A program made the translations under genes and the position numbers. Of a stretch of DNA of 64,000 bases, positions 1 to 9,712 are shown in pieces. The stretch spans positions 62,001-126,000 of the forward strand of contig DAIDIP010000003.1 of assembly GCA_027451745.1 (NCBI GenBank). The letters are read 5' to 3'. This DNA comes from Candidatus Melainabacteria bacterium. Its GTDB lineage: Bacteria > Cyanobacteriota > Vampirovibrionia > Obscuribacterales > Obscuribacteraceae. The notes under the pieces were generated by a model. The model had not been told where the DNA came from. It made no database searches and saw only the letters and a list, made by a program, of their open reading frames with translations. Numbering within the stretch: the first letter of the stretch is position 1; each line of letters opens with the position of its first letter.

Positions 1-86
1 AAAATAGCATCTGCTATTTGATCACATACTTTATCTGGATGACCTTCGGTAACTGATTCCGACGTAAACAAATAAGAATTAGACAA
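1..86 (-). CDS. metK: S-adenosylmethionine synthetase, N-terminal part (cut by window edge)
   Basis: Only the first 28 codons lie in the window. The minus-strand reading gives [18 protein letters not shown] followed by VCDQIADAI, the nearly invariant MetK N-terminus that begins the ATP/methionine-binding domain. MetK makes S-adenosylmethionine from ATP and methionine in the cytoplasm. The start is TTG at 86-84, chosen because AAAGGAG lies 7 nt upstream and no ATG is available. The gene diverges from the glycerate kinase across about 150 nt. No SAM riboswitch fold was evident in the short leader. Confidence 0.93.
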   Translation of the reverse strand, partial: MSNSYLFTSESVTEGHPDKVCDQIADAI

Positions 87-240
87 GTAACTTCTCCTTT
101 ATATTTGAACAAGTTTTCCAGATTAAAATGACACATTGACATGATTCGATTTAAATCAAAACTTGCGATATGCTTGTATTCTTGCTTATTTTAGGGATAA
201 AAGTCAATCAAAAGCCCATGCTTAAAGAAGAAATTAAATA

Positions 241-1362
241 GTGCATGAAGCCCATTCCAAAGAAATCAAAGTCTTAATCGCTCCCTCCGCATATAAGGGC
301 AGTTTAAGTGCTTTTGAAATTGCCAAGGCAATAGGTTCTGGGTTGGCAACCAGGATAAGATCAGAACAAATCAAGAGCATGCCATTAGCCGATGGTGGGG
401 ATGACACAATCGCTACTATTCATGCCTGTCTTGGCGGAATAATTAGACCACTGTCGGTAAGCGGTCCTCTTAACGAACCTGTAAATAGTTGCTGGTTAAA
501 AACAAATGACTGCGCCGTAGTAGAATTAGCTTCATCTTGCGGGCTGGCGACAATAGAAGGACCGTTACAACCACTTTTAGCACACACTTATGGGTTGGGT
601 GAAACAATACGTGATTGTCTATCAGAACCATGCAATAAGATTGTTATTGGGTTAGGTGGAAGCGCCTCTACAGACGGTGGCACTGGTGCATTAACTGCTC
701 TAGGAATAAAGTTTTTAGATGCGCATAAAAATGCTTTACCATTTGGTGGTGGCTATCTTCGAGATCTTGCTTCTATAAATATGAGTGCATTGGATGTGCG
801 CGTACTCGATAAAGAAATAGAAATACTAGCTGATGTAAGGTCGCCATTATTAGGGCAAAAGGGAGCTGCCTCAATATTTGGTCCACAAAAGGGAGCCACC
901 AAAGAAGAAATTGAAATCTTAGAATTAGGGCTAAAACAATTAGCTAATAAAGTAGCAAAAATCACGCACACAGATCTTAGAAATGTTCCAGGTTGTGGTG
1001 CTGCTGGTGGCACAGCTTTTGGACTCGCTTCTCTACTTAATGGACATATTAAATCCGGTTTTGCCACTCTAGCAAAAATAATGGGACTAGAACAAGAAAT
1101 TAGTGATGCCGATATAGTCATTACGGCTGAAGGCAAGTTAGACACACAGTCCTTTCAAGGAAAAGCGACCGGTGAATTGGCAAAGCTTTGTAAAAATATT
1201 GGCAAACCATTACTAGTTTTGCCTGCTGTTTACGATGAAAATATAGATTGGCAAGCCTATGGACTTGCAGCGGTTTATAAAACTGCTGCAATCGGCCAAA
1301 ATGCTACTATTGAAAGCATCGCTCGGACAGCTGCAGGTTTACTTTTGCCCATCCAAGAATGA
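241..1362 (+). CDS. glxK: Glycerate kinase (GarK/GlxK family)
   Basis: Phosphorylates D-glycerate with ATP, feeding phosphoglycerate into central metabolism. At 373 aa it matches the usual length of the family (PF02595 type). Visible family signatures are APSAYKGSLSA near the N-terminus, VVELASSCGLA around residue 97, the glycine-rich GLGGSASTDGGTGALTALG around 137-155, and GCGAAGGTAFGL around 250. The start is GTG at 241 with only a weak purine-rich SD, and there is no better in-frame start before the conserved N-terminus. It diverges from metK, and its last 24 nt overlap the 3' end of the convergent LysM gene. Whether the product is 2- or 3-phosphoglycerate cannot be told from the sequence. 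Confidence 0.92.
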   Translation: MHEAHSKEIKVLIAPSAYKGSLSAFEIAKAIGSGLATRIRSEQIKSMPLADGGDDTIATIHACLGGIIRPLSVSGPLNEPVNSCWLKTNDCAVVELASSCGLATIEGPLQPLLAHTYGLGETIRDCLSEPCNKIVIGLGGSASTDGGTGALTALGIKFLDAHKNALPFGGGYLRDLASINMSALDVRVLDKEIEILADVRSPLLGQKGAASIFGPQKGATKEEIEILELGLKQLANKVAKITHTDLRNVPGCGAAGGTAFGLASLLNGHIKSGFATLAKIMGLEQEISDADIVITAEGKLDTQSFQGKATGELAKLCKNIGKPLLVLPAVYDENIDWQAYGLAAVYKTAAIGQNATIESIARTAAGLLLPIQE

Positions 1363-3168
1363 AAGATCAGGCGCTAGAGAAAATGAGACTACTGATTTAG
1401 ACTTGCTTACTATATTAGACGTAGCAGCTTTGTTCAAAGCAGAAGCATTAGTGCTTGTTTGGTTATTAGTAGCTGCCTGAGCTCCACCAGAACCAGATAA
1501 TATTTGTTCTGACGATTTATCCACTGCAAGCCCGTGAAAATGTGATTGTTGAGATGCTGTTGGCATTTTTGCCTCAGCTATAACTGGTTGGCTTTGTTTT
1601 ACAGCATTATGAGCAATAGTGTGAGATTCCACATGCGTAGGATTGTGAGCAACGGTATGAGCTTCTGTTTGTGCACTGTTATGAGCTAAAGTCGGGGCAG
1701 CATGATTAGCTGTCGATGCATGATGAGCTGGTTGTTCATGAACATGAGCAATAGCATGATGACTACTTGGTTGATGATGAGCTAATTGCTCAACACTTTG
1801 GACATGATGTTGGGGTTGGAGCACATCAGAACCTGGGCCAGCCAGAGCTAATTTTTGCCCAGAGAAAATCATATTAGGATTAGCACCTATTGTGCCGTTA
1901 TTTAACTTATATAGTTGTGTCCATTTTTCGCCACCGCCTAATACATTTTGAGATATTTTCCAAAGACTATCGCCTGATTTAACAGTGTAATAATTGGCTA
2001 AAGAGCCTTGGCTATGCCCGGTTAAAGCAGTACCTAAATGACTGTTTGATTCAGAGCTTGAAAGAAATTTGTGTGCGGGTTGGGAATGAGCATTAAAAGC
2101 ATGACTGGAAAACGAAGGCTTTTCCATTTGTGCAGACTGAAAAGCCAGTTTGCTCTTAGAAGCCATATTTGCAAATGGATTAGTTACATGCTTGGCTGCA
2201 GTGCAATGTGGCATATGCACTTTATTATGCAAAATATCATTGAGGCTATAAGCTTTAGCATGCAAGCCAGAAAGATGAGTTGGGTTTTGTCCCTCTTGGC
2301 TTAAGTTTGAAGTATTGGAGGCGGTACTAGAGCTGCTCTGTGGAGCAGAACTATTGACTTGGTTATTGGAAGCTAACAATGAGTTATTGCCAAAATGACC
2401 GGTTGTGCCTGATTCAAAAAGCTTAGGGCTAAAGATTCGCTCAGCTGGAGATAATTTTGGTGTGATGGCTTGAGCAGAAATACCAGGTCCTGCTAAGGCA
2501 TCTCCATGTCCAGAAAATTGTCCAGACATGCTACTTGTTTGTTGTGCTGCGGTTACTCCTTCAAACTGAGGATTGTTTATATCCGCACCAGCTGAAACAT
2601 TGGCAGATTGCTTTAAGCTATCAAAAGCGTTCATATGCAAATGGGCACCACTAGTGCCGTTAGCAATTTCTCCTGAAATATTGTGAAAAGCGTGCAAAGA
2701 AGGAAAACCAGATAAGTCTATTCCCGGCTGATGAGATAAAGGTGACAAATGTCCTAAATGACTCAAACTACCAGAATGGGTTAAATCAATGCCTGAGGCA
2801 ATGCCGGCTGGATTGAAATTAGCGAGTAAATCATGAGGCATAAAGAGGTTTTTCAGACATTCTAGAAAAGAACTAAAAATGCCAATATGTCCTGGCATTC
2901 GCATTATGATTTGCAACATTGGTGAAATAGCATTACTTGCTGCCTTCATAGCCACAGCACTTGAATGCTCTACCGAGGCTAAAGGAGCCGTGATAGATTG
3001 AATATCCACTTTAGGGGTAAAAAAGTTGCGAGCATTAGCAATTTCGTTTGTGCCAGGTAGTTGGCTCTCTATTCTTAGCCCAGAGTAAGCACTATTATGA
3101 AGTTGCGCAGAGCTAATGTCCGGCTGTTTAGCCGCCGAAGAAACATTCTCTGGTCCTGAGACATCCAT
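1339..3168 (-). CDS. LysM-domain protein with His-rich low-complexity region
   Basis: A 609-aa protein with one clear LysM domain at about residues 390-440 (YYTVKSGDSLWKISQNVLGG, then NPNMIFSGQKLAL). LysM binds peptidoglycan or other GlcNAc polymers. The rest is low complexity: a Ser/Asn/His-rich N-terminal 380 residues, and a region after the LysM with repeated histidine units such as AHTVAHNPTH and SHTIAHNAV. No signal peptide or membrane segment is visible, so export, if any, would be non-classical. The ATG at 3168 has AAGG 7 nt upstream. The gene is convergent with glycerate kinase and overlaps it by 24 nt. Specific role unknown. Confidence 0.8.
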   Translation of the reverse strand: MDVSGPENVSSAAKQPDISSAQLHNSAYSGLRIESQLPGTNEIANARNFFTPKVDIQSITAPLASVEHSSAVAMKAASNAISPMLQIIMRMPGHIGIFSSFLECLKNLFMPHDLLANFNPAGIASGIDLTHSGSLSHLGHLSPLSHQPGIDLSGFPSLHAFHNISGEIANGTSGAHLHMNAFDSLKQSANVSAGADINNPQFEGVTAAQQTSSMSGQFSGHGDALAGPGISAQAITPKLSPAERIFSPKLFESGTTGHFGNNSLLASNNQVNSSAPQSSSSTASNTSNLSQEGQNPTHLSGLHAKAYSLNDILHNKVHMPHCTAAKHVTNPFANMASKSKLAFQSAQMEKPSFSSHAFNAHSQPAHKFLSSSESNSHLGTALTGHSQGSLANYYTVKSGDSLWKISQNVLGGGEKWTQLYKLNNGTIGANPNMIFSGQKLALAGPGSDVLQPQHHVQSVEQLAHHQPSSHHAIAHVHEQPAHHASTANHAAPTLAHNSAQTEAHTVAHNPTHVESHTIAHNAVKQSQPVIAEAKMPTASQQSHFHGLAVDKSSEQILSGSGGAQAATNNQTSTNASALNKAATSNIVSKSKSVVSFSLAPDLSFLDGQK

Positions 3169-3411
3169 ATTTTTGCCTTACCTCAACCTTTGCTTTGTAA
3201 TTTACTCTTGTCCTAAGCTCAAGTAAAGACAAAATATGGGAATCCTCCCATGGTCAGGGGGGCATTTCCGCAATTTAAGAAAGTTCCTAAGCTGATGGGC
3301 TAAATAATAAGCTTGGTCTTACGCTGATTTAAAAATCACGCTAAACTTTAAAGTCTAGACTTGAGTATTAAATGCTAGTGTCCACGACCAATTTAAAGAG
3401 TAAATTTACTA

Positions 3412-4782
3412 ATGAAATCTAATCACAAAAAAGTTCTGTTTATTGCCCAAACATTGGCTCTGCTGGCGTTGATAGAAACGCCCATTTTTGCATTAACAGA
3501 TGCCAAGGAAAGCAAATATAGGACTGAATCAGCAAAGGCTGCAACAGAGCACAAACCAGCAAGTAAAGGAAAAAAGGTTATTAAGGACAAAGAAGAAGAA
3601 AACAGCACTGCTGTTTCTTCTTTAGTTCAGGATAAATTGGTATTAGCTGCCCAAGCTTTTCAAGAACGACCAGATGATAGTACTTACAATACTCTATGGG
3701 ATTGTTTCGTTACTTTCGCCCAACAGACAACAGCAAAGCATAAAGATCCTGCTTTTTTACTTCGCTCATGGAAAATACTTTTGCAAGCTGGCTTGAAAGT
3801 GATTGAACCAGCAGGTGCTAATTCAGCAACGCATATATATGTTTTCAATCATATGCCTCAGAATAACTATACATTTGTGCCTCAAAACAAATCTGCTCTT
3901 ATTCAATGGGCCGATCAATCAGCTGTAGAAACTGTCGCTGAGACAACTGGCAAAGGAAAACAAAAAAAATGGCATCCTAAAAAAACTAAATCAATTGCAA
4001 TTATAAAGACCCAGAGTTTTAGTCTTCCTGGCTCTGTAGATATTAGGGAAGCCACGTTATTGCCACACGCAGAAGTCGTCGTAAAAACGGCTGTAATCAA
4101 AAGCAAGAATAAAAGCAAAAGAGGCATTGCAAAAGATACAGCAAAAACAAAAGTGGTGAAATTGGTCAGTCCATCTAGACCGCATGTTATAGCCGTTTCC
4201 GGTACAGACACACAATCAGGACATATGTGGATATTCAGTCTTAAGCAAAGTGCCGGATCCTGGCTCAATTATCCTGAGCTATTTCAAGATATACCGCCAT
4301 TTCTACTGCAAAGCTCAGCAACAAAGGCTAAGTTTTCAGGTAATAATTTAGTTCTAAGTATGGGTGGTTCAAGTGGATACGAACTGGTTATGCCTCTTGT
4401 TGATGAGCGTTTTGCTTTCAGTACCAAAGAAGCTCAAGATTCGGCAAGCGCTGTTGCTCATCAATTTTTGATGGCTTTGCAATACAAACGGGCTGAATTA
4501 GCCAAAGTATGGCTTGTTGATCCCAAGCTAGCGAGCATCCCGGGCTATCTGGGTTTGTATAGTCGCCCAAGCGATAGTCCTGCCATGAGGCTAATTAGTA
4601 TGCCGCAGCCGATTTGCGGCGGCTCACGATTTCGCTTAATTACTGGTGGAAAGGATGACCTTATTTTGGATGTAGCAAAAATAAAAGGACAATTGTTAAT
4701 CAAAGCCATTTTCATTGCTCCAGCAAATAGCTCCAGTAGTTTGATCTCTAAAGCAAGCCAGGTTAAGGTTCTCGAAGATTAA
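3412..4782 (+). CDS. Secreted Lys-rich protein of unknown function
   Basis: A 456-aa protein that I do not recognise. The N-terminus looks like a Sec signal peptide: positively charged MKSNHKK, a hydrophobic stretch, and likely cleavage after PIFA around residue 27. A lysine-rich, probably disordered linker follows (about residues 35-75), then a helical region, two further Lys-rich stretches near 180 and 230-245, and a C-terminal half that looks globular with mixed beta content. The next gene follows 60 nt later on the same strand, so the two may be co-transcribed. An envelope or periplasmic location is inferred from the signal peptide alone. Confidence 0.7.
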   Translation: MKSNHKKVLFIAQTLALLALIETPIFALTDAKESKYRTESAKAATEHKPASKGKKVIKDKEEENSTAVSSLVQDKLVLAAQAFQERPDDSTYNTLWDCFVTFAQQTTAKHKDPAFLLRSWKILLQAGLKVIEPAGANSATHIYVFNHMPQNNYTFVPQNKSALIQWADQSAVETVAETTGKGKQKKWHPKKTKSIAIIKTQSFSLPGSVDIREATLLPHAEVVVKTAVIKSKNKSKRGIAKDTAKTKVVKLVSPSRPHVIAVSGTDTQSGHMWIFSLKQSAGSWLNYPELFQDIPPFLLQSSATKAKFSGNNLVLSMGGSSGYELVMPLVDERFAFSTKEAQDSASAVAHQFLMALQYKRAELAKVWLVDPKLASIPGYLGLYSRPSDSPAMRLISMPQPICGGSRFRLITGGKDDLILDVAKIKGQLLIKAIFIAPANSSSSLISKASQVKVLED

Positions 4783-4842
4783 TTATTGCCATAACCAGGC
4801 AAATAAACCCAAACTATTTTCGACTAAATTTGGGAATATTAA

Positions 4843-6792
4843 ATGCAGGGCAGTCCAAAAAAATGGGTAACAGTCTTGACATCATCTGATATTAAATCCA
4901 CTTCGGCTCAGGCTAAGGGTAATGAGCCAATTGATGAGGCAGCTTATTTTGCCTCTAATTTAGCTTTTCGCACTTATGCCTATAAAGAAAATTTATTCGT
5001 GGAGCTAGACGACTTAGTTAGTCAAAGCAAGTTTTTTGATGGGTTGATAATTGACCTTATGCAGACTGGGTTTACTTTGCCTTTGGAGACTCTAGTAAAG
5101 TTTAGTTTCTATGCTCAGAGACTTTTAAAACCGCAAGGAGTGCTTTTATTTGTTAAAGCCGATGGTGCAATTACACTCACGAAAGACGATCCTGGCGGTG
5201 GACTAACTTTTAATACTTATGATAGTCCTTTTGGAATTTTCACAAGACACCCAATGCTTGCTGACTATGTTTGTGCCACGGTAGCTGGTATTGATAGACG
5301 CCGGTTACAAGGTGGAGGCAATACTCTAGCCAATCATATTTTGTATACATCCACGCCTGTATTAACTACTAAAGGCCAAAAAGCAAAAAGTGAATATACT
5401 GTGGCTGCTCCCCATCACTGGGTTATTCAAGCTATCGATGATTACACAACAATAGAAGTTATTACCCGTCTGATGGAAAGTCATCATAGACTAGCAGCTG
5501 ATGAAACTATGCGAATTATTCAAGAGCTAGAATCACAAAAACTTATCTTTCCAGTTTTTCCGCGTATCCAATTTTTAGCTAATTGCTATCACAATCGTAA
5601 ACCATTTCGCTTGGGGCGTTATATGGTGGCTGCCGGTATTATCACTGAGTCATCCTTGCGAGAATTGCTAGAAAAACAAGCTGAAGAAGGTTGGGGTAAA
5701 AGACAAAAAACTTATTTGGGACTTTTGGCGGTCAGAGCTGAATATATAAACAATCGCGAATTAGAAGTTTTACTTGATGATCAATATCTTTATGGTGGCT
5801 ACCACAAAAAATCAGACGAAAAAACTGAAGGGTATGGAAACAATGTAGACACCATCAAAGACTCAATAATCGGCAGCTTGGGCGCTACTGATCCTTCTGC
5901 TCTTCTGCAGTCTTTGGCTGCGGGTCACAAAACAGGTATTCTTACAGTTGAGAAGAGAGAAAAGTCATTTATAGTTTCTTTTCAACAAGGCAAGCCGGTT
6001 TTTGCGCGATTAAATAAATTGAAAGGCTACGATGCTTTACAAGAATTTTTGACTACTTGGAGCGATGGTATTTTTGTTTTCCGCGATAAAGCTACATCCC
6101 AGGATCTCGATAATACTTGTGCTTTGACTAAGCCTTTAGATCGCATGTTAATAGATGCTGCTCTGTCACAAGACAATGTTTCTAAAATACTCAGCTATTT
6201 ACCTCAAGGACGTAGCTCAATATTAGAAAGAGTAGATAATTTTGAATCACTCTGGAGCAAGCTATCTGAACAAGATTTGAAATATGTAGATAACACTCCT
6301 GTTACTGAGGAAGATAAGGCAACTATTGCTAAATTAGCCACATCAATAGACGGCTTCTCTACTTTAGATGAAGCAATGAAATCGCAAGAAGCTTGGACAA
6401 GTTACCAGATACTGAAAGCAATCAAATTACTAATTGATTCCAGTTTGATTAATATTCAGAATGCAAGTTTGCTTAAGCCGTTATCCATTTTTCAGCGCAT
6501 TGCTACCGAATTGCAAAATACGATTGGACAAGAAGAAAATCGAGAACTACTCATATCAAGCTTGCACTATGTACACGGTGATTCTGACTCAGCTTCAAGA
6601 TTTATTATAGACATGGCTGGTCGTATCAGTTTGAACCTCAGTAAGGTTAAGCATTCTGAAACGTCCTTATCCAATATGATTCTTGAATTGAGGCACTGGA
6701 TGGAAGCATATTTAGTTTATTGCAAGAAAAAGATTCCACCTGAAATTGTGGACAAAATAATTGCCGGTGTAATTAATAGCGAAGTGAATTAA
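4843..6792 (+). CDS. PATAN/DUF4388-domain protein with Rossmann-like N-terminus
   Basis: A 649-aa soluble protein. Residues 1-130 look Rossmann-like (FFDGLIIDLMQTGF, then LLKPQGVLLFVK), resembling a SAM-methyltransferase or receiver fold without clear catalytic motifs. Residues about 255-320 (FRLGRYMVAAGIITESSL onward) resemble the helical MshEN/GspE N-terminal module, which in some ATPases binds c-di-GMP. Residues about 340-440 (IIGSLGATDPSALLQSL, then GILTVEK) fit a DUF4388/PATAN domain, a protein-interaction module common in cyanobacterial and delta-proteobacterial signalling proteins. The C-terminal 200 residues are helical. The stop codon lies 9 nt from the convergent anti-sigma/Roadblock gene. 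A signalling adaptor role is inferred. Confidence 0.7.
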   Translation: MQGSPKKWVTVLTSSDIKSTSAQAKGNEPIDEAAYFASNLAFRTYAYKENLFVELDDLVSQSKFFDGLIIDLMQTGFTLPLETLVKFSFYAQRLLKPQGVLLFVKADGAITLTKDDPGGGLTFNTYDSPFGIFTRHPMLADYVCATVAGIDRRRLQGGGNTLANHILYTSTPVLTTKGQKAKSEYTVAAPHHWVIQAIDDYTTIEVITRLMESHHRLAADETMRIIQELESQKLIFPVFPRIQFLANCYHNRKPFRLGRYMVAAGIITESSLRELLEKQAEEGWGKRQKTYLGLLAVRAEYINNRELEVLLDDQYLYGGYHKKSDEKTEGYGNNVDTIKDSIIGSLGATDPSALLQSLAAGHKTGILTVEKREKSFIVSFQQGKPVFARLNKLKGYDALQEFLTTWSDGIFVFRDKATSQDLDNTCALTKPLDRMLIDAALSQDNVSKILSYLPQGRSSILERVDNFESLWSKLSEQDLKYVDNTPVTEEDKATIAKLATSIDGFSTLDEAMKSQEAWTSYQILKAIKLLIDSSLINIQNASLLKPLSIFQRIATELQNTIGQEENRELLISSLHYVHGDSDSASRFIIDMAGRISLNLSKVKHSETSLSNMILELRHWMEAYLVYCKKKIPPEIVDKIIAGVINSEVN

Positions 6793-6801
6793 AATCCCAT
6801 A

Positions 6802-9675
6802 TTAGGCTGCTACAAGCTGCGTAATTGTGCGCATGAGGGGCAACAAACCATCCAGTTTAATAGGATTGGTCAACGTAACGAGCAAGCCAGCTCCAAAGTT
6901 TGCCACAATGAGATAGCCTTGATTTGTTTGCGAAACAATTTGGCGAACATTGTCATCACCAAGCTTTTCTACTACTTGTAGAGTGCCCATATAGATGGCT
7001 AGCGCTTCTACGCCTAAGGATTCGGCATCGGCATCTTGCAGCATAGTATGGGCAATAAGTAGACCATCATGACCGACAATTACCGTACCCAAAACACCTT
7101 GCTGCGCATCTATTTGTTTGAGTAAATTTTTCAATTCCTCATTCGCTTCTAAAGTAAGGGTACGCATCTTACCTTCAGACAGATCAGAGGCAGTTATTCT
7201 GCCAATTTTTTCTAAATCTTTATTATCAAGCAAAAATTTACCAATTGAAGCAATTCGTCCCGAACCAGGGTCGCCTGGGGTCTCAACGCGTTTGTCCAAT
7301 CTACCTACTCCAGCTATTTTTTGTTTGCCTGAAGAAAATCCAGAAGAACCAGCAAATTGTGGCATTTGTTCTTTGGCTTCTACTGGTTGTTTAGTTTCCG
7401 GAAGCGCTTGCACAGGGAGCACAGGAGGGATTGCTTGAACAGGGTTTGGTAAATTTAACGATTCACCAGCGATGTCTATTCTAGATGGTTTCACAGCATT
7501 TTTGCTGACTTGTTCTGGAACGCCCAAGTGATCAGTAAAAATACGATCGATCATACTGTCATCGACAGCAAAAAGACTATTTGATTTATCATCCTCAGTT
7601 ACTGGTGCCGAGGATACTTTACTTTGCTCTTCTGCAGACGCTGCTGGAAGAGCTGGAGCAGAAGGAGCTGATATTGATGTTGTTTGGTCCGTCTCGGGAG
7701 CAGCAGGAGAGACAGGAGGGGTGGCTACAGGCGGTATAGATATGGATTGATTTTGAACTGGTGCAAAGCTGCTCAGAGATGTTTCGGCAGGCAGGAGTCC
7801 AGGCACAGCTGAGGGTGGATCGGCAATAATTGTATTGTCAGGCGCGGGAGTTGAAAGTACAGAAGATTGAGTTGAAACTGATCGTTCATGCACTCCCAAA
7901 TTATTGCTAAAAATTTGATCGATAGCTCCATCATCAAAGTGAAATAAACGAGAAGTATCCTCCTCAGTTTTTAGTTCCTGCTTAGGCGTTATTTGTTCTT
8001 TGCTAATTTTCATCTCTGCAGTTTTTGCAGGCAGCGGTTCTACCACTTCTTTAACTAGAGATTCAACTACTAATGGATCAACAGCAGGGAGTTTATTAGC
8101 CGGTGGTTGAGGAATTGTAGGAGCCTTATATGCAGACGGTACTGGCGCAATAGCAGGCGTAGTTGGGGCTAATGCAGGCAGAACAATATCAGTAGGTGCA
8201 GCAGCCTCTGGAGCTGCAAAAACAACAGGAGGTGCTATTTGAGGAGCTACAGTTATATTTGTTTCTTCGGTAATGGGTTTACTGTGGGGTGGGGACATGC
8301 GTGCTCGCCTTGAAACCACCGGATAAATCTTAGGACCACCTTGTGTAGCAGGCAGAAAACTTTGAATTTTTTGTTCTTCAGTTTCAGGTATTTCGGTTAT
8401 GTTTGGCTGAGTGTTTGCATTAGCCTGCTCCAACCCGCTGCTGTTAGCAGGCACGGCAAGGTTTGGTTTGTAACTCGATTGATCAATTGTCGCGGGAGTC
8501 TGTATAAAAATATCTTGGGAAGCGGGGATTGGGAGAGATGGGGTAATTGGAAAAGTTGGCTGGCTGACCGGAGGGAGTGCTTGTGCAGGAGGCATAATTC
8601 CAGTTGCACCAAGAGTAGTATCAAACTGCACTGTTTGCCAGGTTCCGGTTTCCATCTGTTCAGCTTCTGCCGACCAGCCTGTTTGTTTTACAGACTCTTC
8701 TATTTTTGCTACCGGCGCTGTTCCCCTTTGTGGAACAGTCTCAGGTTCATTGTTACTGACACTCTCGCCACTAGTTAAACTCTCACTGCCTTGTCCAATT
8801 GCACCCCAAACTGGAATGGATGCGCCCCAAGTATTTGGTGCCTTGGCTCCAGCAGCCTTGTTTGCCCATTGCTCAGGTGGAATATCAGGAGTTAATTTTG
8901 GCCATTGAGGAGAATGGGGTATTGACCATTCATCTAAAGGCTCTTGTCCAGATAATTCGCTGCCGCTAGTGTCTAGTGAAGATTCATGATCGCCACCAGT
9001 TTTTGACATTTCAGAGATTTTTTGCCGAATTGACTCAGCTAAAGTTAGAGGCTGATTGCTATTCAAAACACTGTTAGCACCCGAAATACCAAACTTTTGT
9101 CCCAATGAACGAGTAATGATTTGTTCTTCGGCTGGTTGGGTCTGAGGTAGATTTTGTTCAACTCTTTGTGCTGGTGCTGGCACAGGCGTCGATCTAAAGG
9201 TGCTCGCTGATTCTATGCGTTGTGGTGCACTTTGCTGTATGCTTTCTTGTCCCCAATTGGTTATTACATGCTCTTCAAACTGATCTCCAGCCGGAGAAGA
9301 TATTTTTTCAAAAGACAATTTTTTTGAAATGTTGATACCGCTAAGTGATGATATTAATCCACTCTTATTTGCGTCATTATTTTGACGAACTAAGCCAAAT
9401 CGCTCTAGGAATGACATCACTAGCTCTTTTACTTCTCGTTTTTCTTGAGGAATATTTTCTAAGACACTATTAAATAATTGCTGTGGATTTTGGGGCAATA
9501 AGTCATCAGTTAATTCGAGCTCTTCGGCAGCGATTATAACTTGCTGAACTTGATGGTAAAACTTTTGACATGATTCACAAGCTTCCAAATGAATAAGTAA
9601 GGCTCTATCGTCCGACGGCGATAGTTCTACGTCGAAGCGTCGCTGAATAAGATATCTAAAGTTCCCACAATTCAT
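6802..9675 (-). CDS. Zinc-finger anti-sigma factor fused to Roadblock/LC7 domain
   Basis: A 957-aa protein with conserved ends and a disordered middle. At the N-terminus C3, H29, C33 and C36 form the H-x3-C-x2-C pattern of ZAS anti-sigma factors (HLEACESCQKF). About 700 Pro/Ala/Gln/Ser-rich residues follow, including two short related blocks that each begin with LF and contain an IDxIF core (near residues 590 and 705). The C-terminal 115 residues (GVLGTVIVGHDGLLIAH, then GYLIVANFGAGLLVTL) are a Roadblock/LC7 domain, the fold of MglB-type small-GTPase regulators. The gene lies 37 nt downstream of the ECF-like sigma gene, the normal sigma/anti-sigma order. No membrane segment is seen, so this would be a soluble anti-sigma factor. 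Confidence 0.8.
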   Translation of the reverse strand: MNCGNFRYLIQRRFDVELSPSDDRALLIHLEACESCQKFYHQVQQVIIAAEELELTDDLLPQNPQQLFNSVLENIPQEKREVKELVMSFLERFGLVRQNNDANKSGLISSLSGINISKKLSFEKISSPAGDQFEEHVITNWGQESIQQSAPQRIESASTFRSTPVPAPAQRVEQNLPQTQPAEEQIITRSLGQKFGISGANSVLNSNQPLTLAESIRQKISEMSKTGGDHESSLDTSGSELSGQEPLDEWSIPHSPQWPKLTPDIPPEQWANKAAGAKAPNTWGASIPVWGAIGQGSESLTSGESVSNNEPETVPQRGTAPVAKIEESVKQTGWSAEAEQMETGTWQTVQFDTTLGATGIMPPAQALPPVSQPTFPITPSLPIPASQDIFIQTPATIDQSSYKPNLAVPANSSGLEQANANTQPNITEIPETEEQKIQSFLPATQGGPKIYPVVSRRARMSPPHSKPITEETNITVAPQIAPPVVFAAPEAAAPTDIVLPALAPTTPAIAPVPSAYKAPTIPQPPANKLPAVDPLVVESLVKEVVEPLPAKTAEMKISKEQITPKQELKTEEDTSRLFHFDDGAIDQIFSNNLGVHERSVSTQSSVLSTPAPDNTIIADPPSAVPGLLPAETSLSSFAPVQNQSISIPPVATPPVSPAAPETDQTTSISAPSAPALPAASAEEQSKVSSAPVTEDDKSNSLFAVDDSMIDRIFTDHLGVPEQVSKNAVKPSRIDIAGESLNLPNPVQAIPPVLPVQALPETKQPVEAKEQMPQFAGSSGFSSGKQKIAGVGRLDKRVETPGDPGSGRIASIGKFLLDNKDLEKIGRITASDLSEGKMRTLTLEANEELKNLLKQIDAQQGVLGTVIVGHDGLLIAHTMLQDADAESLGVEALAIYMGTLQVVEKLGDDNVRQIVSQTNQGYLIVANFGAGLLVTLTNPIKLDGLLPLMRTITQLVAA

Positions 9676-9712
9676 ATTCTTTTTGCTCTTTTTGTAAGCT
9701 TATCCATTAATA

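Noticed and set aside
753-1145. Antisense ORF of 130 codons inside the glycerate kinase gene
   Set aside because: It is a shadow of a conserved gene and has no family or SD.
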